A stretch of DNA of 52,011 nt from GWF sp031972135 (GTDB lineage: Bacteria > Patescibacteriota > Microgenomatia > UBA1400 > UBA12108): contig DALYFH010000003.1 of assembly GCA_031972135.1 (NCBI GenBank), positions 1 to 52,011 on the forward strand, in the 5' to 3' direction. Shown one piece after another: positions 42,965 to 51,882 of the stretch. A program made the translations under genes and the position numbers. Position 1 is the stretch's first letter. Each line of letters starts with the position of its first letter. The notes beneath the pieces were generated by a model, which worked only from the letters and a program-made list of their open reading frames with translations, ran no database searches and was not told where the DNA came from.

Positions 42965-44593
42965 ATGAATTTAACTCTCTCTCTAAAATGGGTCAGCAAC
43001 ATTAAAAGATTCCTTCTTCGTTACGAAAAGTTTTTCTTATTATTAATGCTAACTGGTATCTCGGTATACTACTTTGTTTACTATCTCCAAAATGGCCTCG
43101 GCCTATCTTATAACGACGCCCGCTCTCACTTGGATATTGGACGACGAGTAGTCGAGGGACTCAAGCCTGGTCTTGCTCAACTCGGGTCTGTTTGGCTCCC
43201 TCTCAACCACCTCCTAATGGTGCCTCTAATATGGAACGACTGGATGTGGCACACTGGACTCGCAGGCGCGATATGGAACATGCTTTCTTTTGTCGGGACA
43301 GGTCTCGTTATTTATCAGACTCTCATTAGGCTAAAGGTCGGTAGCTTAGGAAGACTTGTGGGAGTATTCCTCTTTGCGGCAAACATCAATATTTTGTATC
43401 TCCAGGCAACTGCAATGACTGAGCCACTACTGTTATTTACTATGACGCTCGGTTGTTATTATCTCCTAGCATGGCATCAGACAAACGAAGTATTAGAACT
43501 AATCAAATCCGCTTTTTGGATCATGCTCGCTACACTAGTTCGCTATGACGGGTGGTTTTTACTCGGTATGGCAGGTCTACTAGTAATGCGTCACCTATGG
43601 GTAACTGGGATCGATTCGGATAGTCTGATTACTAGGTTTAAGAGAATGGAAGGTCTAACCATTTTATTTTCTACACTAGCCGTGCTTGGAGTTATTTCCT
43701 GGTTTATTTGGAATTTGTTAATTTTTGGAGATCCGCTCTATTTCATGCTCGGAGAATTTTCTGCGCATGCTCAACAGTTAGTTATGGAAGCTGCCGGCGC
43801 GCTCCCCACCAAACACAATATCTGGCTCTCAATCCAGATCTACTTCTATGCATTACTTTATAGTAGTTACACTTACCCTGTCATTCTAGCAGCGCTCGGA
43901 TTCTTACTTCTCTTGAGAGACAGAACGATTAGCCACGAAAGTAAGTGGGGTGTAAGCTCCCTTTGGGCGCCACTACTATTCAATATCCTAGCACTCTATC
44001 TAGGATTCTCTGTCGTTTATGTACAAGGTATATCAGGAGATACTTGGTTTAATATCCGCTATGGCGTTATGCTAGCACCCACGATTACCATTATGATAGG
44101 GTATCTTGTGGACCGAGCACGAGACTTCCGTCCTCTAATCATTGGATCTCTAATGTTCGTGTTATTTTTTGCGTTCGCGAACCACGACGCTGTGAGTATT
44201 GATGATGCACGCGTTGGTAGTAGTCAAAAGAATGTGAGCGAGGTCTCAGGGTACCTACAAACTAACGCCAAAGATGTGCCAGGATTTATCCTGATCTCCG
44301 CCGCTAGTCACGACGCGATCATCTTCTCATCACGACTCCCAATGAAAAAATTCATTCATGAGGGAACAGGAAAATATTGGGAGAGTGCAACTACCACGCC
44401 CGACCACTGGGCTAGATGGATCATTATGCGTACCTACGACGATGCCGATCTCACTTGGCGCTCCGTCTCGCGAACTCCCGGCTTTGCCAACTACACTCGC
44501 GTGGCCGCCTATCCCTTTGCCGACATCTACGAGCTAAAACCAGAATTCTTGGATCGTCTCCAGACTGAGGCAGTAATCAAGAATAATAAATAN
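42965..44593 (+). CDS. GT-C glycosyltransferase (PMT/GT39-like); 3' end at a gap
   Basis: About 542 residues with roughly 12 helices. The first extracytoplasmic loop, GLSYNDARSHLDIGRRVVEG, carries the acidic pair typical of GT-C enzymes, followed by GSVWLPLNHLLMVPLIW. A soluble extracytoplasmic end (~430-540) completes it. The last readable codons are AAT AAA TA-N at 44591-44593, so the hidden base probably completes a TAA or TAG stop. The continuous frame into the next gene is created by ten N and is not real. Likely transfers a sugar from a lipid carrier. Confidence 0.78.
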
Positions 44594-44602
44594 NNNNNNN
44601 NN
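44593..44602. other. Scaffold gap (10 N) between two genes
   Basis: The N run hides the end of the GT-C gene and the space before the next gene. It should not be read as coding. Confidence 0.85.
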
Positions 44603-44611
44603 GTTCATCTG

Positions 44612-44617
44612 TATAAT
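44612..44617 (+). promoter_or_regulatory. -10 hexamer of the glycosidase-like gene
   Basis: TATAAT ends 6 nt before the ATG at 44624, the same spacing as at 42965, 11069 and 19207. It supports a separate gene start here. Confidence 0.6.
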
Positions 44618-44623
44618 GTCCTC

Positions 44624-45631
44624 ATGTCATCAAAAACCTACCTCGCCTTAGGGCTCGCCCTCCTCTTTATCGTCGCTATTCGGTTGCCATCCCTGCGCCC
44701 TGTACCCGATGGCATTGTCTCCCCACGACCTAGTCCTGCACCCTATTGGGTAGTGCGTAGTATCGATACCATGAAATACAGTCGTGATATCGCTAGGGAA
44801 AAAGCCGAGGATGCTAGTTTCGACACCGTAATCGATGAACAGGTCAAAAATATCGCAAATACTGGGTCTAGTCATGTAGCTATCGCAACACCTTATGATC
44901 CCGAGTTTATCCCTTTCCTCACCCGCTGGGTCGACGCAGCGCGTCGGTATAATCTCAAAGTCTGGTTCCGTGGCAACGCTAGCGGCTGGGAGCGCTGGTT
45001 CGGCTACAAACAAATTAACAGGGACGAACATAAGGCCGTGATTGTCGACTTTATCAAAAGTAACGGTGAACTTTTTGAAAATGGTGATATCTTTACCCCG
45101 TGCCCTGAGTGCGAGAATGGAGGGGAGGGTGACCCACGTATGGTTGGTGGGGTAGAGGGGTATCGCGCATTCTTGATAGATGAATACAATATTTCCCGTG
45201 ACGCATTCCGCTCTATCGGCAAAAATGTAGAGGTCGGCTACTTTTCGATGAACTACGACGTAGCCAAGCTAGTCATGGACAAACCCACGACGAGTGCACT
45301 CGGTGGGATAGTGGCGATCGACCACTACGTCCGCACACATGAAAGGTTGGCTGCGGATCTAATATCTATCGAAGAGAGCTCAGGTGGCAAAATCTACCTA
45401 GGTGAGTGGGGTGCACCGATCCCCGATATCCATGGAGCTATTAGTGATGATGAACAGGCGACCTGGATCAAAGACGCCCTAGAAGTCTTTAAAGCCAACA
45501 AAAATGTTATCGGTCTAAATTATTGGGTAAATGTAGGTGGCTCTACTGAGATCTGGAATGGGCGAGGTGAGGCATCACCCGCCGTGCAGGTAATCACCGA
45601 ATATTACTCTAGGCTTGAAATCCCACAATAA
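44624..45631 (+). CDS. Membrane-anchored glycoside hydrolase-like protein
   Basis: The 335-residue protein begins with a signal anchor (YLALGLALLFIVAIRLPSL) and continues as a TIM-barrel glycosidase-like domain: VIDEQVKNIANTGSSHVAI, LKVWFRGNASGWERWFG, CPECENGGEGD (likely first acidic residue), VGYFSMNYDVAK, IDHYV, IYLGEWGAP (likely second acidic residue) and VIGLNYWVNVGG. The plan fits clan GH-A, but I cannot name the family. The start at 44624 is chosen for the signal anchor and the TATAAT box 6 nt upstream. It may trim or remodel surface glycan made by the neighbouring transferases. Confidence 0.7.
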   Translation: MSSKTYLALGLALLFIVAIRLPSLRPVPDGIVSPRPSPAPYWVVRSIDTMKYSRDIAREKAEDASFDTVIDEQVKNIANTGSSHVAIATPYDPEFIPFLTRWVDAARRYNLKVWFRGNASGWERWFGYKQINRDEHKAVIVDFIKSNGELFENGDIFTPCPECENGGEGDPRMVGGVEGYRAFLIDEYNISRDAFRSIGKNVEVGYFSMNYDVAKLVMDKPTTSALGGIVAIDHYVRTHERLAADLISIEESSGGKIYLGEWGAPIPDIHGAISDDEQATWIKDALEVFKANKNVIGLNYWVNVGGSTEIWNGRGEASPAVQVITEYYSRLEIPQ

Positions 45632-45642
45632 CACGCTATAAT
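45615..45642 (+). promoter_or_regulatory. Promoter of the LAATG surface protein gene
   Basis: TTGAAA (45615-45620), a 16-bp spacer and TATAAT (45637-45642). The leader of about 36 nt contains the hairpin GTCGC-TAAA-GCGAC (45656-45669), so this gene is not leaderless. Confidence 0.65.
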
Positions 45643-45684
45643 AAGTCCTATATAAGTCGCTAAAGCGACCCAGGGACTGGATAT

Positions 45685-46293
45685 ATGCGTAAAATCATTG
45701 CAACAACCATACTCTCACTAGGTCTCATAGCCTATTCTTATATCCCAGCTTACGCTGTGACTACTCCCAACTTCCCCTCATGTTTATCCCCTCAGGGCAC
45801 CCTACGCGTCTTTTACCCTAACGGCACCCACGGTATCGTCGGCTCCAGCCAGGAATATGTCGGTAGCGACACAGTCTACGACCTTGATGCTACAACCATT
45901 CTTCAGTGCTTTTGTAGTGTCGATGGCACAGGTATCCAGACCAACTGGTGGAACGCGAGCTCACTAACCGAAGAAGAGGTAGAAGTCCTAAAGAAAGAGG
46001 GTTGGTTCTATGTCCCCGATGGTTCTCTCTGGGGACTAGTTGCAGATCCATTTGTTGCCAAAAACGTGAGCTACAGCTGCCGCAATACTCCTGCTCCTAG
46101 TTCTAGTTCCAGCAGTTCGAGTTCGAGTAGTAACTCTAGCTCAAACAATAGCTCTAGTAGCAACAGTAGTAGTGAGGGAGAGGTCTTAGGTCTAGCCGCA
46201 ACTGGCGACTCTTTAGTCCTACTAGCTCTTACCATTCTTGCACTCATCTTTATCTTTACTGGCCTGCGTCAGTCTCGCCATGAAAAGAACTAA
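45685..46293 (+). CDS. Secreted surface protein with LAATG sorting signal
   Basis: The 202-residue protein has a signal peptide (~1-24, ending YAVT), a domain (~25-135) with four or more Cys and a W-rich segment (TNWWNASSLTEEEVEVLKKEGWFYVPDGSLW), a Ser/Asn stalk (~140-163), and a C-terminal sorting signal: LAATG at 170-174, a hydrophobic stretch and the basic tail RQSRHEKN. LAxTG is the type recognised by class E sortases. A sortase gene overlaps its 3' end by 14 nt. The domain itself is not one I can name. Confidence 0.8.
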   Translation: MRKIIATTILSLGLIAYSYIPAYAVTTPNFPSCLSPQGTLRVFYPNGTHGIVGSSQEYVGSDTVYDLDATTILQCFCSVDGTGIQTNWWNASSLTEEEVEVLKKEGWFYVPDGSLWGLVADPFVAKNVSYSCRNTPAPSSSSSSSSSSSNSSSNNSSSSNSSSEGEVLGLAATGDSLVLLALTILALIFIFTGLRQSRHEKN

Positions 46294-46867
46294 ACCTCCC
46301 AAGAGGTCAAAGAGTAAAAAATCCAAGTATCCCAGTGTCTGGGTCGTGGCTGCTGCGCTGACCCTAGCGCTCATTCTCAATCGTCTATATCTCCGCTACC
46401 GCGTGATCCCAATCGAGCATCCTGTAGCTCCACCTAGTATTATGGATAATTCCGCCTCCGAGCTAGCTAAACCTACCCCCATCTATCCATTTATGAGTAT
46501 CGAGAAGCTAGGCATTACTCTGCCCATCTATCCCGCGACCGTTGTGGGTGGCAAATGGCAGACCACTACCAAGGGGCTATCACACGCCAGTAATTCTGCA
46601 GCGCTCGGTGACTCTGGCAACACCGTAATCTACGGCCACAACTGGCCGAACATGCTCAAAAACCTCCCAGAGCTAAGTCCTGGTGACACAGTTACTGTCA
46701 CGCTCAGCGAGTCAGAGATGCTCACATATACAGTTACCTATACTGCGACCATCGCTCCCGATGATACATCACTAACCAAAAATACTTCTGACTCCCGCCT
46801 CACGCTCTATACCTGCATCGGTCTGCTCGACCGAGACCGCTATGTGGTAGTCGCCCACCTTAACTAG
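46280..46867 (+). CDS. Sortase (class E-like transpeptidase)
   Basis: The 195-residue protein has a Lys/Arg-rich start, a membrane anchor (~19-37) and a sortase beta barrel: FMSIEKLGITLPIYPA at the start of the domain, catalytic His120 in VIYGHNW, Cys179 in LTLYTCIGLLD and Arg185 or Arg187 in DRDRYVV. Sortases cleave sorting signals and join proteins to surface acceptors. I choose ATG 46280 rather than 46238 because the lysine-rich segment and anchor then form the N-terminus. The LAATG-bearing protein directly upstream is its likely substrate. Confidence 0.88.
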   Translation: MKRTKPPKRSKSKKSKYPSVWVVAAALTLALILNRLYLRYRVIPIEHPVAPPSIMDNSASELAKPTPIYPFMSIEKLGITLPIYPATVVGGKWQTTTKGLSHASNSAALGDSGNTVIYGHNWPNMLKNLPELSPGDTVTVTLSESEMLTYTVTYTATIAPDDTSLTKNTSDSRLTLYTCIGLLDRDRYVVVAHLN

Positions 46868-46884
46868 CTCACATTGTGCTACTC

Positions 46885-46890
46885 TATATA
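46885..46890 (+). promoter_or_regulatory. -10-like hexamer of the 46897 gene
   Basis: TATATA ends 6 nt before the ATG at 46897, within the inverted repeat ACTCTATATATAGAGT. Confidence 0.4.
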
Positions 46891-46896
46891 TAGAGT

Positions 46897-47292
46897 ATGC
46901 AAAAACTAAAACCTCATTCAAAGTTTACCCGTGAATTCTATTTTTGGTCAGGGATAGTGGCGACCTTTGCTTATCGCATCATCGTAGTGCTCAACAATTA
47001 CTCCACTCTCTGGTCTACCATCTCCTGGTACATCGGCACTGTTGGCTTTATTATCTATTTTGCCCATCGCTATCAGGTCTCCGAAAAACGGTACGAGCTA
47101 CTCAAAAAATACCGACTATTAAATAAAATCAAAAGATCAAAAGAGTTTAGTGCGGCCGAAAAAGAGGCGAGTGACTATGTATTAGGGACTCTCCTCTCCA
47201 CCAAAGAACGCTGGAACTTTATCTTTATCTTTGTCGCATCCACCATCGCTCTCATCTGGGGTCTCTACCTCGACGTATTCTTGCTCAAATAG
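46897..47292 (+). CDS. Small membrane protein of unknown function
   Basis: The 131-residue protein has two N-terminal helices (~14-32, 40-58), a charged cytoplasmic middle (RYQVSEKRYELLKKYRLLNKIKR) and a C-terminal helix (WNFIFIFVASTIALIWGLYL). I recognise no family. It lies between the sortase and the CAP-domain protein on the same strand. Confidence 0.6.
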   Translation: MQKLKPHSKFTREFYFWSGIVATFAYRIIVVLNNYSTLWSTISWYIGTVGFIIYFAHRYQVSEKRYELLKKYRLLNKIKRSKEFSAAEKEASDYVLGTLLSTKERWNFIFIFVASTIALIWGLYLDVFLLK

Positions 47293-47331
47293 ACACTTGC
47301 TAGTCATGAGGTTTTGTGACCATAATAAAGC

Positions 47332-48282
47332 ATGTCATTTAGCGCCAAAATTAGGCATTATTTTACCCCTCATCACACCAACAACTTTCGGGCCAAGCTC
47401 CTGCACAACTCCGGGATCTTTTTCTTTATTGGAATGCTCTTAACAGGCAACCTCTTTCTCCGCTTACTCGATGCCACACCCTACCACATCCTCGGTTTTA
47501 CCAGTAGTATCACGATTAACGAGGTAGTGAGCGCGACCAATAGCGAACGCACTAGGGCAGGATTGCCTACTCTCGTCTACTCCGAAAAGCTAGCTGATGC
47601 CGCTCGTCGCAAAGCCGCCAACATGATCGAAGAAGATTACTGGGCCCACAACTCTCCAAGCGGCAAAACTCCCTGGGTCTGGTTTAAATCCGCTGGCTAC
47701 GGCTACCTCTACGCTGGCGAAAATCTCGCCAAAGATTTTGGTAGTACAGACCGCATGCTCGCCGCCTGGATGGCCTCGCCCACACATAGGGACAATATCG
47801 TAAATGCCAAATACAAAGAGATCGGGATCGCCGTGGTCCCAGGTACCCTCCAGGGCAAAGACACCATGCTCGTCGTTCAGCTCTTTGGTAGTCCCGCAAA
47901 TGGGACAGTCGCCGCAGCAGATACTAGTAATAGTACGGTAGCTACCAAAGAGGTAAAGCCTGCCGCTACTCCCGCCCCGACCATCGTCCCAACAGTCTCA
48001 ATAGTTGATAATCCTGTGCCCGAGGTACAGTCAGCCACTCCAGAGAGTGTCGAGGCAGTTGTTGCCGAGGTGCAGGTGCAGCCCAAACTAAATGAGTTTA
48101 CGCTGAAAAAAATCATGAGTTTAGCTACCACCTTGCTCTTTATCCTAGTATTAGTGATCGACCTTATCCTCGCTGAATCTAAGGTCATCTCCCGAAGGGT
48201 CGGCAAAAACTGGGCACACATTGTCTTTATCAACGTGATATTACTCGCAACCACTATCCTTAATGCAGGATCTATTTTGTAA
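47332..48282 (+). CDS. CAP-domain (SCP-like) membrane protein
   Basis: The 316-residue protein has an N-terminal anchor (~29-46), a CAP domain (~60-190) and a C-terminal helix pair. CAP motifs are clear: ATNSERTRAGLPTLVYSEKLADAARRKAANMIE, DYWAHNSPSGKTPWVWF (first His), GYLYAGENLAKDF and WMASPTHRDNIVNAKYKEIGIAVV (second His). A Pro/Thr/Val-rich linker joins the last two helices (~262-282, 295-312). It is a second CAP-type protein in the window besides the signal peptidase fusion. Role at the cell surface is unknown. Confidence 0.85.
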   Translation: MSFSAKIRHYFTPHHTNNFRAKLLHNSGIFFFIGMLLTGNLFLRLLDATPYHILGFTSSITINEVVSATNSERTRAGLPTLVYSEKLADAARRKAANMIEEDYWAHNSPSGKTPWVWFKSAGYGYLYAGENLAKDFGSTDRMLAAWMASPTHRDNIVNAKYKEIGIAVVPGTLQGKDTMLVVQLFGSPANGTVAAADTSNSTVATKEVKPAATPAPTIVPTVSIVDNPVPEVQSATPESVEAVVAEVQVQPKLNEFTLKKIMSLATTLLFILVLVIDLILAESKVISRRVGKNWAHIVFINVILLATTILNAGSIL

Positions 48283-48294
48283 GAGGGTATTTAT

Positions 48295-48552
48295 ATGATG
48301 CAAGATGTCCAAAAACACAAACTCGCCTATAGCCTACTCGCTGCAACCTCTATCGTCTACCTCGGCCTCGTCTATACCCTGCGCAACATGCCACAGATCT
48401 TACTTTATGCAACTATTGTCTACGGCGTGATCTACCTCATCTGGGGCCTCATCCACCACCTGACTCTCAAAGATCTGACAGGTCGCACCGTGTTAGAATA
48501 TGTGATGGTCACTGCCCTAGGTATAGTAGTCATGAGTACGCTCGTACTCTAA
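48295..48552 (+). CDS. Small three-helix membrane protein
   Basis: The 85-residue protein has three hydrophobic segments (~12-28, 33-54, 64-84) with few charged residues between them. I recognise no family. It follows the CAP protein by 12 nt and precedes rmlA by 14 nt, so it is probably in one transcript with both. Confidence 0.6.
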   Translation: MMQDVQKHKLAYSLLAATSIVYLGLVYTLRNMPQILLYATIVYGVIYLIWGLIHHLTLKDLTGRTVLEYVMVTALGIVVMSTLVL

Positions 48553-48566
48553 AGAAGGAGTCTTTT

Positions 48567-49292
48567 ATGAAAGGTGTTATTCTCGCTGGTGGCAAAGGTA
48601 CTAGGCTATATCCCCTAACTCACGCGACCAACAAACATTTGCTCCCCGTATACGATCGTCCCATGGTGTATTACCCCATCCAGACCTTAATGAACGCAGG
48701 TATCACCGAAGTCCTCATAGTCACAGGCGACGTCCATGCTGGCGACTTTATCAATGTAATTAAGAATGGTCGTGACCTAGGGTTGTCTCACGTCGAATAT
48801 GCGTATCAAGAGGGTGGTAGTGGCGGCATTAGTGACGCGCTAAAGTATGCCGAGGATTTTGCTGACGGCGAGAGCGTCGCTGTGATCCTAGGTGACAACA
48901 CAACCGACGCCGATATTAGTAGCGCAGTCTCTGGTTTTAGTGAAGGGGCCATGGTGTTCTTAAAAGAAGTCGCCGATCCCAATAGGTTTGGTATCCCTCG
49001 CTTTAGCGAGAGTGATCCGAGTGTCATCGAGGAGATCCTCGAAAAACCCGAAGTGGCTCCCTGCAATCTCGCAGTCACTGGCCTCTACCTCTACGACAAC
49101 ACTGTCTTTGACAAAATAAGAGCTCTAAAGCCGAGCGGCAGGGGCGAGCTCGAGGTAACAGATCTCAACAATGCCTACATCAAAGAAGGCAAACTAAAAT
49201 GGGCCACACTAGATGGCTTTTGGTCTGATGCCGGGACATTTGAGTCCCTCTTTAGGACCAATGCCTACTGGGCCAAAAAAGTCTTAGGCTAA
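48567..49292 (+). CDS. rmlA: Glucose-1-phosphate thymidylyltransferase-like nucleotidyltransferase
   Basis: This enzyme would form dTDP-glucose (or another NDP-sugar) from a sugar phosphate and NTP for glycan synthesis. The N-terminal MKGVILAGGKGTRLYPLT is the nucleotide-binding signature, followed by NKHLLPVYDRPMVYYPIQTL, which is typical of RmlA. LGDNTTDADI holds the metal-binding Asp. The 241-residue length is the short form without the C-terminal allosteric extension. An AAGGAG ribosome site lies 8 nt before ATG. Other rml genes are not in the window. Confidence 0.88.
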   Translation: MKGVILAGGKGTRLYPLTHATNKHLLPVYDRPMVYYPIQTLMNAGITEVLIVTGDVHAGDFINVIKNGRDLGLSHVEYAYQEGGSGGISDALKYAEDFADGESVAVILGDNTTDADISSAVSGFSEGAMVFLKEVADPNRFGIPRFSESDPSVIEEILEKPEVAPCNLAVTGLYLYDNTVFDKIRALKPSGRGELEVTDLNNAYIKEGKLKWATLDGFWSDAGTFESLFRTNAYWAKKVLG

Positions 49293-49339
49293 AACCTCAC
49301 CTGCTTGATTTTTACCGAAAAAAGGGCGAATATATATTC

Positions 49340-50485
49340 ATGGCACAACCCCTGGCTGATTTATTGCGACCAACATCACTAGATACCTATATTGGCCAGT
49401 CACACCTGGTCGGTGAGGGAGCTCCACTTAGGCGGATTATCGAGACAGGAAGTCTAGGCTCGCTCATCTTTTGGGGTCCACCAGGATGCGGCAAGACCAC
49501 GCTCGCAAAGATAATCGCGAGCTCAGTGGGAGCCGAATTTCATTACCTCTCGGCCGTCTCCGCCAAAAAAGATGATATCCGGATGATTGTCGAGAAGGTC
49601 GGCCAAAATAAGACCATCCTCTTTCTCGATGAGATCCATCGCTTTAGCAAATCTCAGCAAGACTACCTCCTCCCATATGTCGAAAATGGAGTGCTGACCC
49701 TAATCGGTGCCACCACCGAAAATCCTAGTTTTGAGGTGATCAGTCCGCTCCTCTCCCGCGCCCACGTCTACGTGCTCAAACCACTGAGCGAAGAGGAGCT
49801 AAAGACACTCATCAAGCAGGGGGTCAAACAGCTCAAATCAAAAATAGATCCAGATGCTCTCGACTTTTTGGCTCGCTTTGCCAATGGGGATGGCCGGAAG
49901 GCGCTAAACATTATCGAATCCGCAGCAGCGCTGTATCCAAAGATTAGTATAGATGCCCTCAACACCACACTACAGTCACCCTATCTCCGCTATGACCAGA
50001 GTGGGGAGGAACACTACGACACCATTAGTGCTTTTATCAAGAGTATGCGTGCCAGTCAGGCAGATGCAGCTCTCTACTACCTCGCTCGCATGGTCGCAGC
50101 GGGGGAGGATCCGCTCTTTATCGCCCGGCGCATGGTAATCTTTGCATCCGAAGATATCGGGGTCGCAGTGCCAACCGCGCTCGTTGTTGCTAACGCTGTC
50201 TTTCGAGCCTGCGAAACGATAGGCTATCCTGAGTGCCAGCTTAACCTGGCAGAGGGTGTGGTCTACTTATCTAACTGCAAAAAGAGCAGGGCAGCCAACG
50301 ACGCATTTTTTGCCGCCCTGGAAGATATCAAAAAATATGGCAATCTCCCGATCCCACTCAAAGTGAGGAACGCCCCAACCAAGCTAATGAAAAACCTAGG
50401 GTATGGTCAGGGTTATAATATGCGAGATACAGAGTCATTCCTGCCAGACCAATTAAAAAATAAAAAATATCTGAACAATAGTTAA
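49340..50485 (+). CDS. rarA: Replication-associated recombination protein A (AAA+ ATPase)
   Basis: RarA/MgsA is an AAA+ protein, homologous to clamp loaders and to WRNIP1, that acts at stalled replication forks. The 381-residue protein has PLADLLRPTSLDTYIGQSHL at the start, Walker A GPPGCGKTTLAK, Walker B LFLDEIHRF, sensor GATTENPSFEV with the arginine finger LLSRAHVY, and the C-terminal oligomerisation domain (EHYDTISAFIKSMRAS, DPLFIARRMVIFASEDIG). It is of slightly short but normal family length. The next gene starts 1 nt after its stop. Confidence 0.95.
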   Translation: MAQPLADLLRPTSLDTYIGQSHLVGEGAPLRRIIETGSLGSLIFWGPPGCGKTTLAKIIASSVGAEFHYLSAVSAKKDDIRMIVEKVGQNKTILFLDEIHRFSKSQQDYLLPYVENGVLTLIGATTENPSFEVISPLLSRAHVYVLKPLSEEELKTLIKQGVKQLKSKIDPDALDFLARFANGDGRKALNIIESAAALYPKISIDALNTTLQSPYLRYDQSGEEHYDTISAFIKSMRASQADAALYYLARMVAAGEDPLFIARRMVIFASEDIGVAVPTALVVANAVFRACETIGYPECQLNLAEGVVYLSNCKKSRAANDAFFAALEDIKKYGNLPIPLKVRNAPTKLMKNLGYGQGYNMRDTESFLPDQLKNKKYLNNS

Positions 50486-50486
50486 T

Positions 50487-50915
50487 ATGCAAAGAACTAC
50501 AAAGTTCGGTCTTCTAAATTACGCACACGACTATTACGATTCCTACAGCTTAATCCAGAATGCACGCCCAAAATTAACATCTCTTTTTGCATGTAAATTT
50601 TTCCTTTTAGGAAGAGTTACTGAACTATCTCTTAAGGCACTATTGTTGCATGTAGGCTTTGAACTGTCATACATAAAAAAAGTAGGTCACGATCTCCAGG
50701 TACTTGCTGCACTAGCTAATATCAGATTTTTAGAACTAAATCTAGATTTAAAAGAACTAGCAATAATTAACTTACTAAATGAGTACTATGTCGCAAAAGA
50801 CTTTGAATACCCAAAAGTAGGCTCAAAAAGAGTCCCAACAGTACCTGATGTGGAAAAAGTTATTACAAAGTTGTTAAGAGTTGCTGATAAATATATTATA
50901 AGGACATCATTATGA
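50487..50915 (+). CDS. HEPN-like helical protein
   Basis: The 142-residue, mainly helical protein has FLLGRVTELSLKALLLHVGF followed by KKVGHDLQVLAAL, a pattern of HEPN-domain proteins (helix, then G-H-D-L). The R-x4-6-H ribonuclease motif is not evident. No partner nucleotidyltransferase is adjacent. The gene is AT-rich and has poor similarity in base use to rarA, which suggests it was acquired. It overlaps the next gene by 4 nt. Confidence 0.5.
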   Translation: MQRTTKFGLLNYAHDYYDSYSLIQNARPKLTSLFACKFFLLGRVTELSLKALLLHVGFELSYIKKVGHDLQVLAALANIRFLELNLDLKELAIINLLNEYYVAKDFEYPKVGSKRVPTVPDVEKVITKLLRVADKYIIRTSL

Positions 50916-51277
50916 TCACCAAGCTATTTGCGATCTGCTTACTTGTAGAAGACTTAGCTACTTCACGTCGTTTTTACGAAGAAAAGCTCGGTTTAGTTGT
51001 AAACTCAACTGACATAGGCTTTGTGGACTATAAGTTAGGAGAAACACCCCTAGCTCTTTTCGAAAAAAAGCACGCTACCGCTATGTTTGAAGAGAAGTAC
51101 ATGAGATCTCAGGGTGGAGTAGTAATTGCTCTACAGGTTGATGACGTAACTAGTACATGCAAAGAGTTAACAGACAAAGGTGTCGACATATTCGATGGTC
51201 CCAAAACGACTAGTTGGGGTCAGACCGTCGCATATTTGCATGACCCAGATGGACACATAATTGAAATAACGAGTTAG
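50912..51277 (+). CDS. VOC-family (glyoxalase/bleomycin resistance-like) protein
   Basis: The 121-residue protein has two beta-alpha-beta-beta-beta halves: TKLFAICLLVEDLATSRRFYEEKLGL and, in the second half, VVIALQVDDVTSTCKELTDKG ending AYLHDPDGHIIEI. This is a single VOC unit with metal-ligand positions near the strand ends (Glu in HIIEI). Members isomerise, cleave or bind small molecules. ATGA overlap couples it to the HEPN-like gene. Confidence 0.85.
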   Translation: MITKLFAICLLVEDLATSRRFYEEKLGLVVNSTDIGFVDYKLGETPLALFEKKHATAMFEEKYMRSQGGVVIALQVDDVTSTCKELTDKGVDIFDGPKTTSWGQTVAYLHDPDGHIIEITS

Positions 51278-51282
51278 CTTAT

Positions 51283-51882
51283 ATGCCAAAGAAAATATAC
51301 ATTATTAGGCACGGCGAGACGGACTATAACTTAGAGCGCCGTATGCAGGGATGGCTAGACATCCCACTAAACGAGACTGGTCACAAACAAGCCAAAGAAG
51401 CCGCAAAAAAACTAGTTGGCCACAAGCTACACGCACTCTACAGCTCCGACCTAGTGCGTGCAAAAGAGACAGCGACTTATGTCAGTGAGACACTGAGCAT
51501 CGAGATCAAACATACCCCTGCGCTCCGTGAGACTGATATGGGTGTCTTTGCGGGCTGGGCCTGGGAAAAAGAGCCGGACGAAGAAAAAGATAAACTCTGG
51601 AAAGAGTTTGAACATGCTCGCGATAATCACATACTAGATTGGAACGCACATCAGGGAGAGACGATAGGGGAGATGTTAACGAGGGTTAATGGCTTCTTAT
51701 CCGATCTGCCCACTATCCACCCTGATCAATCGGTCGGGATTGTCTCCCATGGTGGCACTATCAACCGGATCCTCGAATTTTACGGACTCAAAGAGAGCGC
51801 CGAGGATTTTCGGATGGTCGGTAACGGCTCCATTTTTGTCCTCACAAAAGATGGTAGTACTTATACACTCGACACCTTATGA
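51283..51882 (+). CDS. Histidine phosphatase (phosphoglycerate mutase-like)
   Basis: The 199-residue protein has the phosphohistidine motif IIRHGETDYNLERRMQG with the catalytic His, the second Arg in YSSDLVRAKETA, the acidic residue in LRETDMGVFAGW, and the second His in GIVSHGGTINR. This branch includes cofactor-dependent mutases and broad phosphatases such as PhoE and CobC. Substrate unclear. It begins 5 nt after the VOC gene and overlaps the next start by 4 nt. Confidence 0.9.
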   Translation: MPKKIYIIRHGETDYNLERRMQGWLDIPLNETGHKQAKEAAKKLVGHKLHALYSSDLVRAKETATYVSETLSIEIKHTPALRETDMGVFAGWAWEKEPDEEKDKLWKEFEHARDNHILDWNAHQGETIGEMLTRVNGFLSDLPTIHPDQSVGIVSHGGTINRILEFYGLKESAEDFRMVGNGSIFVLTKDGSTYTLDTL

